A stretch of 64,000 nt of DNA from Ruminococcus flavefaciens (GCF_900108555.1 NZ_FNWV01000006.1:124001-188000); one strand, 5' to 3'; counted from the first letter of the stretch, positions 42,546-51,876 are shown. Made by a program: numbers and translations. The notes: a model not told the origin generated them from the letters alone.

Positions 42546-44936
42546 ATGAAAATTAGTGAATTTAATGATGTAATAGTTCCCGACAGAGTAAAGGCAGATT
42601 TCAATGAAGGACTTACCTCTGCACAGGTCAAGGAAAGGGCTGAGGCAGGACAGGACAACAAGCCTGTTGAGTCTCCCTCGAAAACGGTCAAGGAGATCGT
42701 TGCCGATAACGTACTCACGTACTTTAACCTTATATTTGTGATACTTTCAGTATTGCTTGTAGTTGTAGGCTCTTACCGTGACCTTACATTTATGCCTATA
42801 ATCGTTGCAAATGCTCTTATCGGTATCATACAGGAGATGCGTTCAAAGTCGGTTCTTGATAAGATAAAGGTGCTCAATGCTCCTGTTACGACAGTAGTAC
42901 GTGACGGAGAGATAAAAACTGTGCCCTCAAAGGATCTCGTAATTGATGATATAGTAATATTCAAGGCTGGAAACCAGATAAGTGCAGATGCTATAGTTGT
43001 GGACGGAAATGTTTCCGTAAACGAATCCCTCCTGACAGGTGAATCTGATGAAATAAGCAAAAAGCCCGGAGATACTCTTATGTCGGGAAGTTATATAGTA
43101 TCAGGCTCATGCCGTGCAAGACTTGAAAGAGTCGGACGTGAGTCATATATCTCAAAGCTTACTATACAGGCTAAGAAGTCACGAAAGGGCGAGCAGTCGG
43201 AGATGATACGCTCACTCAACAGGATAGTAAAGTTTGCAGGCGTTGCCATAATCCCTATCGGAAGCATACTTTTCTATCAGTCGTACTATATAAACCATGA
43301 TACCATACGTGCAAGTGTACAGTCTATGGTCGCTGCCGTGATCGGAATGATACCCGAGGGACTCTTTCTCCTTGCAAGTGTTACTCTTGTTATCAGTGCC
43401 ATGAGACTTGCTCTCAGCAAGGTACTTGTCCACGACATGAAATGTATCGAGACTCTTGCGCGAGTAGATGTTCTCTGCGTTGATAAAACAGGTACTATCA
43501 CAGAGAATGCGATGTCTGTAACGGCAGTTGTTCCTGCTTCCGATGAATATGATATAGACTCCATACAGGGACTTATCAGCGATTTTGCTGCTGCTCAGGA
43601 TTCGGATAACCAGACTATGGCGGCTATAAAGAACCACTTCCACCGTCCTGCTGGCAGAGCGGCTGTGTCTATAACAGGCTTCTCATCTGAATTCAAGTAC
43701 AGCAGTGTTACATTTGAACGTGAGTCATATGTGCTTGGTGCTCCCGAATTTGTCCTCAAGGAAAAGATCGAACAATATAAAGAAAAGATAGAGGAATACA
43801 ACCGTAAGGGATACAGAGTTCTTGTTTTCGGAAAGTACAGAGGAGTTCCCGACGGAAAGGCACTTACATCTTCCGTAGAGCCTGTATGCTTTATTATGAT
43901 GTCAAATCCAATACGTGAAAATGCTCCCGAAACATTCAGGTATTTTGCTGAACAGGGCGTAGAGATAAAGGTTATCTCAGGCGATAATCCTGTTACCGTA
44001 TCAGAGGTGGCAAAGCAGGCAGGAATAAAACACGCCGAGGAATATGTTGACGCTACGACACTTACAACGGAAAGTGCTATAAGGGACGCTGTTACAAGGT
44101 ATACGGTATTCGGACGTGTTACTCCCGAACAGAAGCGCAAGTTTGTAAGAGCACTTAAAAAAGCAGGCAAGACAGTTGCCATGACAGGTGACGGTGTAAA
44201 TGACGTTCTCGCACTTAAAGATGCTGACTGCTCCGTTGCTATGGCTTCTGGAAGTGACGCAGCCGCACAGGCTTCACAGCTTGTTCTCCTTGAGTCGGAT
44301 TTCTCAAAGATGCCTGATGTTGTTGCAGAGGGAAGAAAGGTCGTAAATAACCTTGAACGCTCGGGAAGTCTCTTTATCGTAAAGAATATATTCTCGCTGA
44401 TAATATCCATTTTGTTCATCTTCTTCGGACTTGCTTATCCGATGAAGCCTGCACAGATATCACTTATAAGTATATTCACCATAGGTTTACCTGCTTTCTT
44501 CCTGTCGCAGATGCCTAACCGTGATCTTATCAAGGGTAAATTCATCACAAATATCCTTCTGAAAGCTCTGCCAGCGGCACTTACCGATGTACTTGTGGTA
44601 TGTGCTATGGTATATTTCGGAAATATCTTCAACGTTGCACCTACGGATATAGCTACGGCATCAACCATACTTATGAGTATCGTCGGAATGATGATCGTAT
44701 TCCAGATATGCAGACCTATGGATATGTATAAGATGTGGATGTGGATACTCTGCGGTGTTGGACTTGCCTGCTGTATGATATTCATCAGCAAGATGTTCGA
44801 CATAACAAATATGTCTAACCGCTGTATCCTTCTCTGCGTAAACTTCTCAATAATCGCAGAACCATGTCTCCGCTACCTGACACTGATAACAAAGAAGATA
44901 CAGTCATTCTTCATAAATGACGAGGTCAAGGATTAA
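42546..44936 (+). CDS. P-type cation-transporting ATPase (CtpE/Ca2+-like)
   Basis: 796 residues. TGES actuator motif LLTGESDEIS, TM4 motif GMIPEGLFLL (PEGL, as in Ca2+ pumps and in CtpE), phosphorylation loop CVDKTGTITENA, and TGDGVNDVLALKDADCSVAMASGSDAA are intact, with six C-terminal hydrophobic segments. The soft ligand motif CPC is absent, arguing against heavy metals; Ca2+ or Mn2+ is more likely. ATG 42546 follows GAGGTG by about 12 bases. Confidence 0.9.
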   Translation: MKISEFNDVIVPDRVKADFNEGLTSAQVKERAEAGQDNKPVESPSKTVKEIVADNVLTYFNLIFVILSVLLVVVGSYRDLTFMPIIVANALIGIIQEMRSKSVLDKIKVLNAPVTTVVRDGEIKTVPSKDLVIDDIVIFKAGNQISADAIVVDGNVSVNESLLTGESDEISKKPGDTLMSGSYIVSGSCRARLERVGRESYISKLTIQAKKSRKGEQSEMIRSLNRIVKFAGVAIIPIGSILFYQSYYINHDTIRASVQSMVAAVIGMIPEGLFLLASVTLVISAMRLALSKVLVHDMKCIETLARVDVLCVDKTGTITENAMSVTAVVPASDEYDIDSIQGLISDFAAAQDSDNQTMAAIKNHFHRPAGRAAVSITGFSSEFKYSSVTFERESYVLGAPEFVLKEKIEQYKEKIEEYNRKGYRVLVFGKYRGVPDGKALTSSVEPVCFIMMSNPIRENAPETFRYFAEQGVEIKVISGDNPVTVSEVAKQAGIKHAEEYVDATTLTTESAIRDAVTRYTVFGRVTPEQKRKFVRALKKAGKTVAMTGDGVNDVLALKDADCSVAMASGSDAAAQASQLVLLESDFSKMPDVVAEGRKVVNNLERSGSLFIVKNIFSLIISILFIFFGLAYPMKPAQISLISIFTIGLPAFFLSQMPNRDLIKGKFITNILLKALPAALTDVLVVCAMVYFGNIFNVAPTDIATASTILMSIVGMMIVFQICRPMDMYKMWMWILCGVGLACCMIFISKMFDITNMSNRCILLCVNFSIIAEPCLRYLTLITKKIQSFFINDEVKD

Positions 44937-44968
44937 AGAGATAAGTCTTTTTCAGAATAGTAAAAATT

Positions 44969-45008
44969 AAACAGGCAGATACTTCATGTGAGGTATCTGC
45001 CTGTTTTA
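44969..45008 (+). terminator. Terminator of the ATPase gene
   Basis: acaggcagatac / gtatctgcctgt stem with TTTTATATA tail; nearly identical to the terminator at 28634-28672. Confidence 0.85.
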
Positions 45009-45028
45009 TATAAGAGAGGTTATTGGGA

Positions 45029-47398
45029 TCATCTTTTGAATTTGAATGCAAATCCAAGACCGAGCAGGAGAACAAGTGCTGATGCACCAAGCAGTATATA
45101 TGCTGTGGTATTGCTGCTTTCGCTGCCGCCGTTCATGGGTGAAAAGTTTCCCATATCAGGTCTTTCGCCGCTTCTTGATTTTTCTCCGTTTTCGGGAGCA
45201 TTGCCCTTATCGTTGTTTGGCATAGTTGCTTCTGATTCTGCATCGGAAGTTATTTCAGTTTCAGTAGTTTTTTCTGAAGCTTCCTTGTCATCATCAGCTT
45301 CTGTTGTTTCTTCCTTTGAATTATCGGAAGGCTTGAAGCCGCCCTGCTTATCATCGGGGATATTGCTTGGGTCGAAGCCGTCAGGCATTTCACCGCCGAA
45401 ATCGGGCATATTGCTTGGGTCAAAGCCGTCAGGCATCTCGCCGCCGAAATCAGGCATATTGCTTGGATCAAAGTCATCGGGCATCTCTCCGTTAAAGCCC
45501 TGAGGTGGCTGACCGCCGCCAAAGCTTGGCTTTCCGCCCTTTGAATCCTTTGAAGAATCGCTGCTGCTGTCAGATTTGCTGCTTCCGCTTGGAGCCTGCA
45601 TATTGCTCAGATTCGTAACAGATAAGGAAGATGTATTTGGCATACTCTTTCTTGCGACCTTTTCAGTTTTGTCAGTTTTGGAAGTTTTCTCGGACTTATC
45701 AGTGGTTTCGTCCTTGTCAGTTGACTTGTTGTTTTTACTGCCGCCGAAACCGCCGAAGCCGCCTTTTCCGCCGCCCATAGAGCCCATGTCAGAAGTGTTC
45801 AGACCTGATGCATCAATAAGAGCTGAGCTGTCTGCGCTCTGTCCGGAAGATGTAGAAGGGATAGTTCCGTCGAGCTGTCCGCGAACGCTTTCTGCACGGA
45901 GAGTACAGAATTTAGTCATAGCCTCAACGCCTGTTTTGAACTCATCGTAAGTACAGAACTTAGTTGGATCCTTTTCAACGTATTTGTCGATAAGAGCAGC
46001 TGTATCGGAGATAAGCTTCTCAAAGTCAACGCTGTCAAGGAATTCACTCATCAGCTGGTGGTACTGCTCTGTGTATTCCTCGTTATCGAATATCCATGAA
46101 ACCATCGGACGATCGCTCATATCGCCTGATACAGGAGTATCAATGGCGTCATTTACGGAAGATGAAGCGTTTCCGCCCATGAATGAGCCGTAAGCAAGGT
46201 TGTAGTCCCACGGTATCATTGAGAGCTGTCCGTTCTCTTCGTAAAGGTAGTAGTTGTGTATCATCTGACCTGTGTAGCTGTCGCCGTTAACAAGGAAATT
46301 ATGTACTGCAAAGTAGCGGAGAACTTCATCAACGTCAACTGTATTTTCAAGGTCAGACTGCTCCTGAAGAGCTTTCAGTGAGCTGATAAGACGATTTTTG
46401 TCTGCTTTTGTAACAGCGGTTTTTGCATTATTGAAGATATTTGAATAGCTGTCGATATCGTCATCGGTATATTTAAGCTTTACATCGTCACTTCCCATAC
46501 CAAATCCGCCGCCGCCAAAGCCGCCCTTGCCGCCGCCGAAGTCAGGTGCTTCGCCATTTTCTCCGCCGAACATCTTTGAAGGATCAAAGTCGAAGTCCTC
46601 GGGCATATTATCGGGATCGAACTGCGGCATATCTCCGCCGAAGTCTGGCATACCGCCGTCAAAGCCTTCGGGTGGAGCAAACTGGTTGTTTTCATTATCA
46701 GAGCTGTTTTTATCTTCGCTCTTGTTATCATTAAAATTCCCCATACTAAAGTCTTTGCCGTTTCCTCTTCCACCGCCGAAGCTCATTGCATCGGGCTTGT
46801 AGAGGTCGCCGTAGTTGCTGCCGTAGTTCCTTTCAAGGAAAGATTCCTCGATAGCTTCCACAGCAAGATACAGTCCCCAGTCCTCACCGTTGACTGTGAT
46901 GTAAGTATAGCTGCAAAGAGGAGCATCAACGCCAAAATCATTCATGAGCGTATAGGCGAGGTAGTCCTTCATGTAGGTATTATCCTGAATGATATTGTTA
47001 AGGCAGAGCTTGTCAAGTCCATGATAGGTCTTGCCGTTTTCATACTGATCGAACTCTATCTTGAAGCTGTAACGGCTGCTGTTCATATTCTTTACGGAGC
47101 TGAGGGAAGTGTTGCCCTTAGCTCTGATACCTACATTTTTAACAGCTTCACCGTCAATGACCAGATTGCAGGCTGTGTATTCCTCATTTTCGCAGGTCTC
47201 GATAAAGCCGTCCCAGTCGTTGATAACGATATCAAGGGTATGTACCTTAGAGCGGTCGAAGAGTCGGTTTTCATAGCCTATGGCATGAGCTGTTTTTTCT
47301 ATGCCCAGTGCCTGACCGTTGCAAAATATGACAGATATAATAAGTGTGACCGCGATAACGACCATACATATTTTATCAATGTTCTTATGTGCTGACAT
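45029..47398 (-). CDS. CotH-family atypical kinase, secreted and membrane-anchored
   Basis: 789 residues. An N-terminal membrane/signal segment (~10-28), a CotH kinase-like fold (VGIRAKGNTSLSS, FDQYENGKTYHGLDKLCLNN, MKDYLAYTLM, YLAVEAIEESFLERNYG, and IPWDYNLAYGSF with the metal-binding Asp) interrupted by Gly/Asp-rich insertions, then low-complexity regions. An 18-residue repeat (MPDFGGEMPDGFDPSN-like) is present in about three copies (45350-45500), and a C-terminal TM (TTAYILLGASALVLLLGL) with a KFKR tail ends the protein. CotH proteins phosphorylate surface proteins in spore formers; here it is probably a surface enzyme. Third gene of the VTC-DUF4956-CotH operon. Confidence 0.88.
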   Translation of the reverse strand: MSAHKNIDKICMVVIAVTLIISVIFCNGQALGIEKTAHAIGYENRLFDRSKVHTLDIVINDWDGFIETCENEEYTACNLVIDGEAVKNVGIRAKGNTSLSSVKNMNSSRYSFKIEFDQYENGKTYHGLDKLCLNNIIQDNTYMKDYLAYTLMNDFGVDAPLCSYTYITVNGEDWGLYLAVEAIEESFLERNYGSNYGDLYKPDAMSFGGGRGNGKDFSMGNFNDNKSEDKNSSDNENNQFAPPEGFDGGMPDFGGDMPQFDPDNMPEDFDFDPSKMFGGENGEAPDFGGGKGGFGGGGFGMGSDDVKLKYTDDDIDSYSNIFNNAKTAVTKADKNRLISSLKALQEQSDLENTVDVDEVLRYFAVHNFLVNGDSYTGQMIHNYYLYEENGQLSMIPWDYNLAYGSFMGGNASSSVNDAIDTPVSGDMSDRPMVSWIFDNEEYTEQYHQLMSEFLDSVDFEKLISDTAALIDKYVEKDPTKFCTYDEFKTGVEAMTKFCTLRAESVRGQLDGTIPSTSSGQSADSSALIDASGLNTSDMGSMGGGKGGFGGFGGSKNNKSTDKDETTDKSEKTSKTDKTEKVARKSMPNTSSLSVTNLSNMQAPSGSSKSDSSSDSSKDSKGGKPSFGGGQPPQGFNGEMPDDFDPSNMPDFGGEMPDGFDPSNMPDFGGEMPDGFDPSNIPDDKQGGFKPSDNSKEETTEADDDKEASEKTTETEITSDAESEATMPNNDKGNAPENGEKSRSGERPDMGNFSPMNGGSESSNTTAYILLGASALVLLLGLGFAFKFKR

Positions 47399-47410
47399 TC
47401 TATCACACCC

Positions 47411-48082
47411 TTATCCCATGTAGTCGCCGTTGTAGCTTACAAGAACTGCACTGCTGACACCTTCCATATCAGCAAGGGTATTTACGAAATCAGTATTATC
47501 GTCCTTGAGTCTGATCTCCATATTGAGCTCAACAGAGCCTTTCTGAGCAGTCTTGCTCTTTACTACGCATCTCTCTGTTTTGCCGTCAAGGAAAGCCTTT
47601 GCCTTTGTTTCGCTGTCATGACCGTCGCAGCGAACTACAACGATGTAAGGATTTTTGCAAGCCTTGCGGTTAACGAATACAAGGAGGATAACGCCTATGA
47701 TGATGCTGCCGATAACTGCAAGAGGGATCATACCTGCTGCAAGGACTATACCTACTGCGATAGACCAGAACAGGAAGGCGATATCCAGCGGTTCTTTAAT
47801 GGCTGTACGGAAACGGACGATAGAAAGCGCACCGACCATACCAAGTGAAAGAACGACATTGCTTGTGACTGCTAAGATAACAACTGTGGTTATCATTGTA
47901 AGTGCAACGAGAGTAGTACCGAAGCTTGATGAGTACATTACTCCCGAATATGTCTTTTTGTAAACGAGGAATATGAACATTCCCAGACCGAAAGCGAGTA
48001 CAAGTGCGATCGCCATATCAAAAATGCTGACGCTGGTCACATTCTCTATAAAATTGGATTTGAAAACATCTTTGAAGCTCAT
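47411..48082 (-). CDS. DUF4956 membrane protein
   Basis: 223 residues with about four hydrophobic segments in the first two thirds (IFDMAIALVLAFGLGMFIFLVY .. VLSLGMVGALSIVRFRTAIKEPLDIAFLFW) and a soluble C-terminal ~80-residue alpha/beta domain. The GALSIVRFRTAIKEP segment is diagnostic of DUF4956. Function unknown. Such proteins are typically encoded between a VTC-type polyphosphate polymerase domain protein and a CotH protein, as here (32- and 12-base gaps). Confidence 0.9.
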   Translation of the reverse strand: MSFKDVFKSNFIENVTSVSIFDMAIALVLAFGLGMFIFLVYKKTYSGVMYSSSFGTTLVALTMITTVVILAVTSNVVLSLGMVGALSIVRFRTAIKEPLDIAFLFWSIAVGIVLAAGMIPLAVIGSIIIGVILLVFVNRKACKNPYIVVVRCDGHDSETKAKAFLDGKTERCVVKSKTAQKGSVELNMEIRLKDDNTDFVNTLADMEGVSSAVLVSYNGDYMG

Positions 48083-48114
48083 TGTAAAAATCTCCTTTTA
48101 CCAGTAAATTCATT

Positions 48115-48783
48115 TTAACCGTAAATTCGACAGGCTGCATATTTTGAGAAAGCTCCCTCGCGCCTGTCTGCAAGGGCAACTGCATCTCTGATTATATCGG
48201 GCAGAAATCCGTTCCATTTAACTTCAAGTATGATAGAATCGGAAACGGGAACTGTCACACAGTCGGGATCAAGAAAATCGGTGCATCTCATACCGCTTCT
48301 TACGTTGTAATCAAGTGTGACGCGGACATTGCCTGCGGGATATATGAAAGGCTCTCGTGTGTAATCCACGATAGTTTTCGGAGCAATTCCCTGAGTTTTC
48401 ATTTTTGAGTAAAGCTCACGAATGAGCATATGCTCCGACTCTATCATCCACTCGGTATCACCGTCAACGATCATTTGTGCCTGCTGCGCCGTTAGCGGTG
48501 CGCTCAGCTTATTTCCAAGATGATCTATCTTGCTTTTCTTTTCCAGATGGATAACAGAAGTATCACCATTGTAGTATCTTATACGGAACTTTTCTCTTCG
48601 GCTCATTCCGTTTACTTTTTCCATAAGAGCTTTGTCTGCGAGATTATCGAAGTAAAGGCTGCGGATAAAGTATTTACCGTCTATGGTGTGTGGGTCAGGA
48701 TATGCAACTGTGCTGAGTCTGTGACGTATCGTTATCATGTCGGAATAGTTGATCTCGTGCTTTATCTCGTGTCTGAAATCCAT
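48115..48783 (-). CDS. VTC-domain (polyphosphate polymerase-like) protein
   Basis: 222 residues forming the tunnel-type VTC domain: FRHEIKHEINYSD, YFIRSLYFDN, REKFRIRYYN (basic strand), FLEKKSKI-like VIHLEKKSKI, and ILEVKWNGFLPDII with the metal-binding Glu. In yeast Vtc4 this fold polymerises polyphosphate from ATP. Whether this stand-alone bacterial version does so is unproven. ATG 48783 follows AGAGGTGA by 4-5 bases. First gene of the minus-strand operon. Confidence 0.88.
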   Translation of the reverse strand: MDFRHEIKHEINYSDMITIRHRLSTVAYPDPHTIDGKYFIRSLYFDNLADKALMEKVNGMSRREKFRIRYYNGDTSVIHLEKKSKIDHLGNKLSAPLTAQQAQMIVDGDTEWMIESEHMLIRELYSKMKTQGIAPKTIVDYTREPFIYPAGNVRVTLDYNVRSGMRCTDFLDPDCVTVPVSDSIILEVKWNGFLPDIIRDAVALADRREGAFSKYAACRIYG

Positions 48784-48870
48784 AGTATCACCTCTTTTCT
48801 TTGATATAGGACACACACAGACCAAATGGGCGAATTTTTTTAAGCCTGTGTGCGTTTATCCTATGCTTTA

Positions 48871-48880
48871 ATTATACATA
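48871..48880 (-). promoter_or_regulatory. Extended -10 of the VTC-DUF4956-CotH operon
   Basis: Minus strand TATGTATAAT; no good -35 at 17 bases. The ~85-nt leader contains cacacag / ctgtgtg, a 7-bp inverted repeat with a ~30-base loop. Confidence 0.45.
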
Positions 48881-48974
48881 TCATTGCTGAATTGACGCTG
48901 AAAGCGGGTGAAGATAAAGTAAAACAAAAGTGAAAGTTAAGTGAAATATTATACACAGATGTGTTTTTTCAGCT

Positions 48975-49003
48975 TGAATTCAGCTGTATAATGTATTATA
49001 ATA
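48975..49003 (+). promoter_or_regulatory. Promoter of the two-component system
   Basis: TTGAAT (48975-48980), 17-base spacer, TATAAT (48998-49003). Confidence 0.65.
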
Positions 49004-49060
49004 TTATTAAAAGAAAGATACAGAATGTCGTAAACAATGTTAAAAAAAGGGGGAACACAC

Positions 49061-49738
49061 ATGAAAATACTTATTATAGAAGATGAAAAGGTGTTAGCGG
49101 ATTCGCTGAAGCTGATGCTGGAATCAAAGGGCTTTGAGGCGGAGGCAGTTTATGACGGTGAAAGCGGCGAGCAGTATGCCATGCTGGATATTTATGACCT
49201 CATAATACTTGATATAATGCTGCCCAAGAAGAATGGCTATCAGGTGGCAAAAGCTGTACGTGAAAAGCGCAATACTACACCTATTCTTATGCTGACAGCA
49301 AAATCAGATATAGATGATAAGGTGCAGGGACTCAATGCGGGAGCTGACTACTATCTTACCAAGCCATTTGACGCAAGGGAGCTTATTGCCTGCGTGAACG
49401 CGCTTCTTCGCCGACAGGGAACACAGTTAAATGAACTCGTATTCGGGAACACGAGACTTGATCTTGAGTCGGCTTCCCTTGTGTGCGGAGAGAACAGCAT
49501 CAGATTATCCGCGAGAGAGTTTGAGGTTATGCGTATTCTTATGACTTCGGGAACTAATCATATATCAAAGGAAGCACTTCTTACAAAAGTATGGGGATAT
49601 GACTCAAATGCAGTTGAGAACCATGTGGAAGCATATGTGAGCTTTCTGCGTAAAAAGCTGCTTAGTATCGGTTCAGATGTGCGTATAGAGGCAATGAGGC
49701 GATTAGGATATCATCTGGAGTGTGACACGAAATGCTGA
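49061..49738 (+). CDS. OmpR/PhoB-family response regulator
   Basis: 225 residues: a receiver domain (IIEDEKVLADSLKLMLESKG, phospho-acceptor Asp in LIILDIMLPKKNG, LTAKSDIDDKVQGLNAGADYYLTKPF) and a winged-helix output domain (RLSAREFEVMRILMTSGTN .. VENHVEAYVSFLRKKL). ATG 49061 is preceded by AAAAAAGGGGGA. Co-transcribed with its kinase (7-base overlap). Divergent from the VTC-CotH operon, a plausible but unproven target. Confidence 0.95.
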   Translation: MKILIIEDEKVLADSLKLMLESKGFEAEAVYDGESGEQYAMLDIYDLIILDIMLPKKNGYQVAKAVREKRNTTPILMLTAKSDIDDKVQGLNAGADYYLTKPFDARELIACVNALLRRQGTQLNELVFGNTRLDLESASLVCGENSIRLSAREFEVMRILMTSGTNHISKEALLTKVWGYDSNAVENHVEAYVSFLRKKLLSIGSDVRIEAMRRLGYHLECDTKC

Positions 49739-50949
49739 AACGACTGAGGATAAAGTTCATAGCGGTAATAATGAGCATCGTTACTGTGCTTTTTATTGTT
49801 ATATTCGGACTTGTGCTGCACTTCACAAAGCAGAATATCGCGCGTGAAAGCATACAGATGATGCGCACTCAGGCATTTCGTCCGCCTGCTACAGAACCTA
49901 TGCACAAGCCTGACAATATGCCCGACAATATACGTCTGCCGTTTTTTACGGTACATATAGCCAAGGACGGTGAGCTGACAGCTTTTGGCGGCGGCTATTA
50001 CGATCTTACGGATAAAGAGCTGCTTCAGAAACTTGTTGACGCTGCGGAAGAAAGTTCAAAGAATACGGGCATACTTCCCGACTATGACCTGAGATATATT
50101 AAGAATGAAAACGGTCCTATGAAAGCCATAGTATTTGCTGATATATCAAGTGAAAAAGCCATGATAAGGGGACTTATCAGGAACTCGGTCATAATAGGTC
50201 TGATAGGCTATGTAGTATTTTTTATCATAAGTCTGCTGCTGGCAAAATGGGTAACAAAGCCTGTTGAAAAGACGTGGAATGAGCAGAAGCAGTTCATAGC
50301 AGATGCTTCCCACGAGCTGAAAACTCCACTTACAGTAATTATGACGAATGCTGAGATGATGACCGATAAGACCTACGCAGAAAGCGACATGGACAACTTT
50401 ACAAAAAATATCCTCTCAACGTCAAAGCGCATGAGAGGATTGATAGAAAGCCTGCTTGAACTTGCAAGGCTGGATAATAACAGTAACAGAGCACCGCAGA
50501 AATTCACCACAGTTGATTGCAGTAAGCTCATAAATGACAGTATACTGCCATTTGAACCGCTGTTTTATGAGAATGAAATGGAGCTTTCAACGGATATTGA
50601 TGAGAATATCAAAGTGGAAGGCGACAAGGAAAAGCTCAGACAGGTCATAAATATACTTCTTGACAATGCGCTTAAATATTCTGATCCTGCTGATAAGGTC
50701 ACAGTAAAGCTGAAACGTCAGTCGGCAAATTGTTTATTGTCGGTGACAGGTCTGGGAACTTCGCTTACAAAGGAGGACTGTGAGAATATTTTCAAGCGTT
50801 TTTACCGTGTGGATCAGTCAAGAAACGACGGTCAGAGCTATGGTCTGGGACTGTCTATCGCTGAAAGCATAGTAAGCGAGCATAATGGAAAAATATGGGC
50901 AGAAAGCGAGAACTGCTATAATACATTCTATGTCTCCCTGCCGGTATGA
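49732..50949 (+). CDS. Membrane sensor histidine kinase
   Basis: 405 residues. TM1 (~10-32), a short extracytoplasmic domain (~33-140, with PPATEPMHKPDNMPDN), TM2 (~145-168), HisKA with DASHELKTPLTVI (phospho-His), and HATPase_c with the N-box DNALKYSDPADK and GLGLSIAES. The extracellular part is small and Pro/Met-rich, with no recognisable sensor fold. Cognate of the preceding regulator. Confidence 0.93.
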   Translation: MLKRLRIKFIAVIMSIVTVLFIVIFGLVLHFTKQNIARESIQMMRTQAFRPPATEPMHKPDNMPDNIRLPFFTVHIAKDGELTAFGGGYYDLTDKELLQKLVDAAEESSKNTGILPDYDLRYIKNENGPMKAIVFADISSEKAMIRGLIRNSVIIGLIGYVVFFIISLLLAKWVTKPVEKTWNEQKQFIADASHELKTPLTVIMTNAEMMTDKTYAESDMDNFTKNILSTSKRMRGLIESLLELARLDNNSNRAPQKFTTVDCSKLINDSILPFEPLFYENEMELSTDIDENIKVEGDKEKLRQVINILLDNALKYSDPADKVTVKLKRQSANCLLSVTGLGTSLTKEDCENIFKRFYRVDQSRNDGQSYGLGLSIAESIVSEHNGKIWAESENCYNTFYVSLPV

Positions 50950-51013
50950 GATAGCTGAAAAGAGAGCTGCCTTTAACCGTGATACATATACAGAAACTTT
51001 TATACTGATTATT

Positions 51014-51047
51014 GAGAGAAGCCCCTTTTGAAAAAGGGGCTTCTCTC
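51014..51047. terminator. Perfect 15-bp palindromic terminator
   Basis: gagagaagccccttt / aaaggggcttctctc with a 4-base loop, about 65 bases after the kinase gene. No long T-run. Confidence 0.7.
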
Positions 51048-51076
51048 AAACTCTCTCCCGAAAACTTCTGTTTTTA

Positions 51077-51152
51077 TTTTTTTCCAGATAGAGCGCGACC
51101 TGTACATTACAGGTCTTTCTTATTACTTGTACGCGCCCTATCTGGAAAAAAA
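51077..51152. repeat. Long branched palindrome (tttttccagatag .. ctatctggaaaaa)
   Basis: Outer arms tttttccagatag-gcgcg and cgcgc-ctatctggaaaaa enclose a smaller perfect hairpin acctgta / tacaggt. The A/T ends allow it to act as a terminator in both directions. No coding frame. Confidence 0.6.
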
Positions 51153-51168
51153 TCAGATAAAAGTCTTT

Positions 51169-51274
51169 GGAAAGGGGTTCGGGGGTGACTCCCCGCAGTG
51201 CGGGGAGATGTCACGCAGTGACAGAGGGGCGCGCCTCCGTCAGAGGAACCTTTCCTCAGAAAGGGTTCCCCCGA
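51169..51274. repeat. GC-rich multi-hairpin intergenic element
   Basis: A run of nested palindromes: ctccccgca / tgcggggag, tgtcac / gtgaca, gaggggc / gcgcctc, closed by ggaaagggGTTC / GAACctttcc. Much richer in GC than its surroundings. Similar hairpin-string elements are dispersed in many gut Clostridia genomes; family not verified. Confidence 0.55.
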
Positions 51275-51330
51275 TAAATTAATATAAACTTCTATATGAG
51301 TACCACGATTAAAGGCAGCTCGCTTTTAAC

Positions 51331-51579
51331 TCATCTGCGGAATAATCCTTTTTTCTCGTATGGCTCTGAGGTTATGCCGAGCACCTTATAGCCTGATTTT
51401 TCAACGGTTTCTTTCAGCAATGCTTTATCGAGCTCTTCCTCAGAGATTATTTCTGTTTCGCCCTTGCTGTGAGAGGAATTGACCTTTTTGGCGTTAACTG
51501 CGGCGCGGACAGCATCATTTACGTGAGCTTCGCACATTCCGCACATCATGCCTTCAACTTTGATTATTGTCTTTACCAT
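51331..51579 (-). CDS. Heavy-metal-associated (HMA) domain protein
   Basis: 82 residues with a ferredoxin-like HMA fold; the metal-binding loop is GMMCGMCEAHV near the N-terminus. The middle is more diverged than in CopZ (SSHSKGETEIISEEELD). It would carry Cu(I) or another soft metal. No copper ATPase lies nearby. AAAGGAG precedes the ATG. Confidence 0.88.
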   Translation of the reverse strand: MVKTIIKVEGMMCGMCEAHVNDAVRAAVNAKKVNSSHSKGETEIISEEELDKALLKETVEKSGYKVLGITSEPYEKKGLFRR

Positions 51580-51618
51580 GTAATTCAGCTCCTTTAGTTA
51601 GTTTGTACTGACAACTTT

Positions 51619-51647
51619 ATTGTACTCTTTTTTATTGAAGCTGTCAA
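51619..51647 (-). promoter_or_regulatory. Promoter of the HMA gene
   Basis: Minus strand TTGACA (51642-51647), 17-base spacer, TACAAT (51619-51624). Confidence 0.75.
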
Positions 51648-51803
51648 GTAGTGCTGAATATTATTGTTATATTTCCCGTTCAGGAAGTGTTTTATGTACT
51701 TGAAAGTATTAAAAACAAAAAAGACGAAAAAATTTCTTTCGTTCATTATGCACCGTATGAAAGGCTTTTTCAGGTCTCCTTTGGTGAAAGTTACGGATTT
51801 GGA

Positions 51804-51832
51804 TTGACTTTTTATTGAAAATATGGTAATAT
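51804..51832 (+). promoter_or_regulatory. Promoter of the M23 gene
   Basis: TTGACT (51804-51809), 17-base spacer, TAATAT (51827-51832) with TATGG extension. Confidence 0.6.
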
Positions 51833-51876
51833 ATGTATTGTCATATTATTTTTTTACTGCAAAAGGAGAAAATATC

